From contig JADJVQ010000109.1 of NCBI GenBank assembly GCA_016710525.1, positions 1-10,359 of the forward strand: a stretch of 10,359 bases of DNA, read 5' to 3'. The stretch comes from Burkholderiaceae bacterium (GTDB lineage: Bacteria > Pseudomonadota > Gammaproteobacteria > Burkholderiales > Burkholderiaceae_E). Below the pieces are notes generated by a model. The model worked only from the letters and a program-made list of their open reading frames with translations. It did not search any database and had not been told where the DNA came from. Shown piece after piece: positions 9,346-10,359 of this stretch (position 1 is its first letter; the number at the start of each line of letters is the position of its first letter). The position numbers were made by a program, and so were the translations under genes.

Positions 9346-10352
9346 ATCCGCGCCAGCTCCTGATTCGCGATGGCCTGGTGCTGTTCGGGCTGGCGGGCTG
9401 GGGCCTGGCGCTACCGGCCTATGCCAGCGAGTTCGCGGTGTCGATGGCGCTGACCTGCCTGATGTACATCGCGCTGTCGTCCAGTTGGGCGCTGTTCTGC
9501 GGCACGTCGCGCTATCTGTCGCTGGCCACGTCGGCGTTCTTCGGCGTCGGCGCCTATGCCGGCGCGCTGATGCTGGAGCGCTTCACCTGGGTCGAGGCCA
9601 TCCTGACCGGTGCCGGCGTGGCCGCCGCGCTGGCGCTCGTGATGGGCGCGCTGGTGCTGCATTTGCGCGGCACCTACTTCGCCATGCTCACCTTCGGCAT
9701 GACCGAGCTCGTGCGCCACGCCATCACCTTCTGGGAGAAGCGCATGACCGGCACCGTGGGTCGCGTGCTGACGGTGGTGCCCGAGCGCGAGACGGTGTAC
9801 GTGACGATGCTGATCGTCGCGGTGCTGGCGGTGGCCACCGCGATCGTGGTGCGTCGCACGCGCTTCGGGCTGGCCCTGGTCGGCATCGGCGCCGACGAAC
9901 AGCGCGCCCAGACCCTGGGGGTGCCCACGTGCTGGGTCAAGACCGGCGGCTTCGTGCTGACGGCCGCCTTCGCCGGCGCGGTCGGCGCGGTGATGTCGGT
10001 GCGCTGGACCTACATCGACCCGCAGACGGTATTCAATCCCTTCATCGGATTCCAGACCGTGCTGATTGCGCTGATCGGCGGCGCGTTCACGCTCTGGGGC
10101 CCGCTGCTGGCGGCGATCGTGTTCAGCCTGCTGGCCGAGACCCTGCGGCTGTCGATGCCGCAGCTGTACATGATGACGCTCGGCGTGCTGTTGATCCTGT
10201 CGGTGCTGTACCTGCCGGGCGGGCTGGCCTCGGTGCGCTGGACCATGGTGCGGGCCTGGCCCGGGCAGGTGCGTGCCGGGTGGCGCGAGCGCCGCGATGC
10301 CTGGAGCGGCGAAGCCGCGCGCCAGCGCCCGCGAGCAGCAGCGTGCCCGTGA
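9342..10352 (+). CDS. livM: Branched-chain amino acid-type ABC transporter permease, LivM family
   Basis: This is the second pore subunit, partner of LivH. The intact 336-residue frame starts at the ATG that overlaps the livH stop (ATGA), so the two are translationally coupled and likely made in equal amounts. LivM features: SLATSAFFGVGAYAGALM near residue 62, HLRGTYFAMLTFGMTELV near 105-125, the ATPase-facing loop TRFGLALVGIGADEQRAQTLGV (about 178-200), and IGGAFTLWGPLLAAI with LYLPGGL near the end. The usual Gly-rich loop after the central helices reads MTGTVGRVL, somewhat different from the common TGGSDG-type form. The C-terminal 35 residues are a positively charged, Arg-rich cytoplasmic tail. 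A GTG overlaps the stop, pointing to a following gene. Confidence 0.93.
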   Translation: MNPRQLLIRDGLVLFGLAGWGLALPAYASEFAVSMALTCLMYIALSSSWALFCGTSRYLSLATSAFFGVGAYAGALMLERFTWVEAILTGAGVAAALALVMGALVLHLRGTYFAMLTFGMTELVRHAITFWEKRMTGTVGRVLTVVPERETVYVTMLIVAVLAVATAIVVRRTRFGLALVGIGADEQRAQTLGVPTCWVKTGGFVLTAAFAGAVGAVMSVRWTYIDPQTVFNPFIGFQTVLIALIGGAFTLWGPLLAAIVFSLLAETLRLSMPQLYMMTLGVLLILSVLYLPGGLASVRWTMVRAWPGQVRAGWRERRDAWSGEAARQRPRAAACP

Positions 10353-10359
10353 GCGTTAC
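10349..10359 (+). CDS. Start of the next gene, probably the ATPase subunit LivG (truncated by window edge)
   Basis: GTG at 10349-10351 overlaps the TGA of livM (GTGA) and opens a frame beginning V-S-V, which is cut off by the window end. Operons of this type usually continue with livG and livF, and the same overlap style is used at livH/livM. Only three codons are visible, so the identity is purely from context. Confidence 0.4.

Overview
The window is roughly two-thirds G+C by eye. Its protein families look most like Burkholderiales or related Betaproteobacteria; this rests on remembered family resemblance, not a search. Every gene I can support lies on the + strand. Two blocks are present: a chemosensory cluster (1-4290) followed by a hybrid sensor kinase (about 4380-7042), then the start of a branched-chain amino acid-type (HAAT/Liv) ABC transporter operon (7167-end).

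Chemosensory block: an MCP that enters from the left edge (1-1874), cheW (1886-2476), cheR (remnant about 2482-3176) and cheB (3181-4290). The MCP reads HAMP, PAS, two HAMP-like segments, signalling domain, then a flexible tail ending in HYSRY. The PAS has features I associate with Aer2-type haem PAS domains. The tail fits the aromatic-x-x-aromatic pentapeptide rule for tethering CheR/CheB. Together with the gene content this resembles the Pseudomonas aeruginosa Che2 (Aer2) cluster, but no cheD lies between cheR and cheB. CheW would couple the receptor to a CheA outside the window, and CheR and CheB would add and remove receptor methyl groups.

Sensor kinase: about 887 residues once three frame breaks are bridged, read as TM, dCache-like periplasmic domain, TM, PAS, HisKA, HATPase and receiver. 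No partner regulator is visible.

Transport block: a periplasmic substrate-binding protein (two compensating frame breaks), LivH and LivM. livH/livM overlap by ATGA. A GTG overlapping the livM stop probably starts the next gene, likely livG. A 16-bp near-palindrome precedes the block, and a G+C-rich hairpin sits between the binding-protein gene and livH.

The most striking property of the window is its frame breaks. The MCP, cheR, the kinase and the binding-protein gene carry one- or two-base indels, several of them compensating within 30-160 bases, while cheW, cheB, livH and livM are intact. Family residues are preserved on both sides of each break. I therefore favour uncorrected sequencing indels over old pseudogenes, but the raw sequence alone cannot decide this. 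No RNA gene, insertion sequence, CRISPR array or stretch over 300 bases without a gene was seen.
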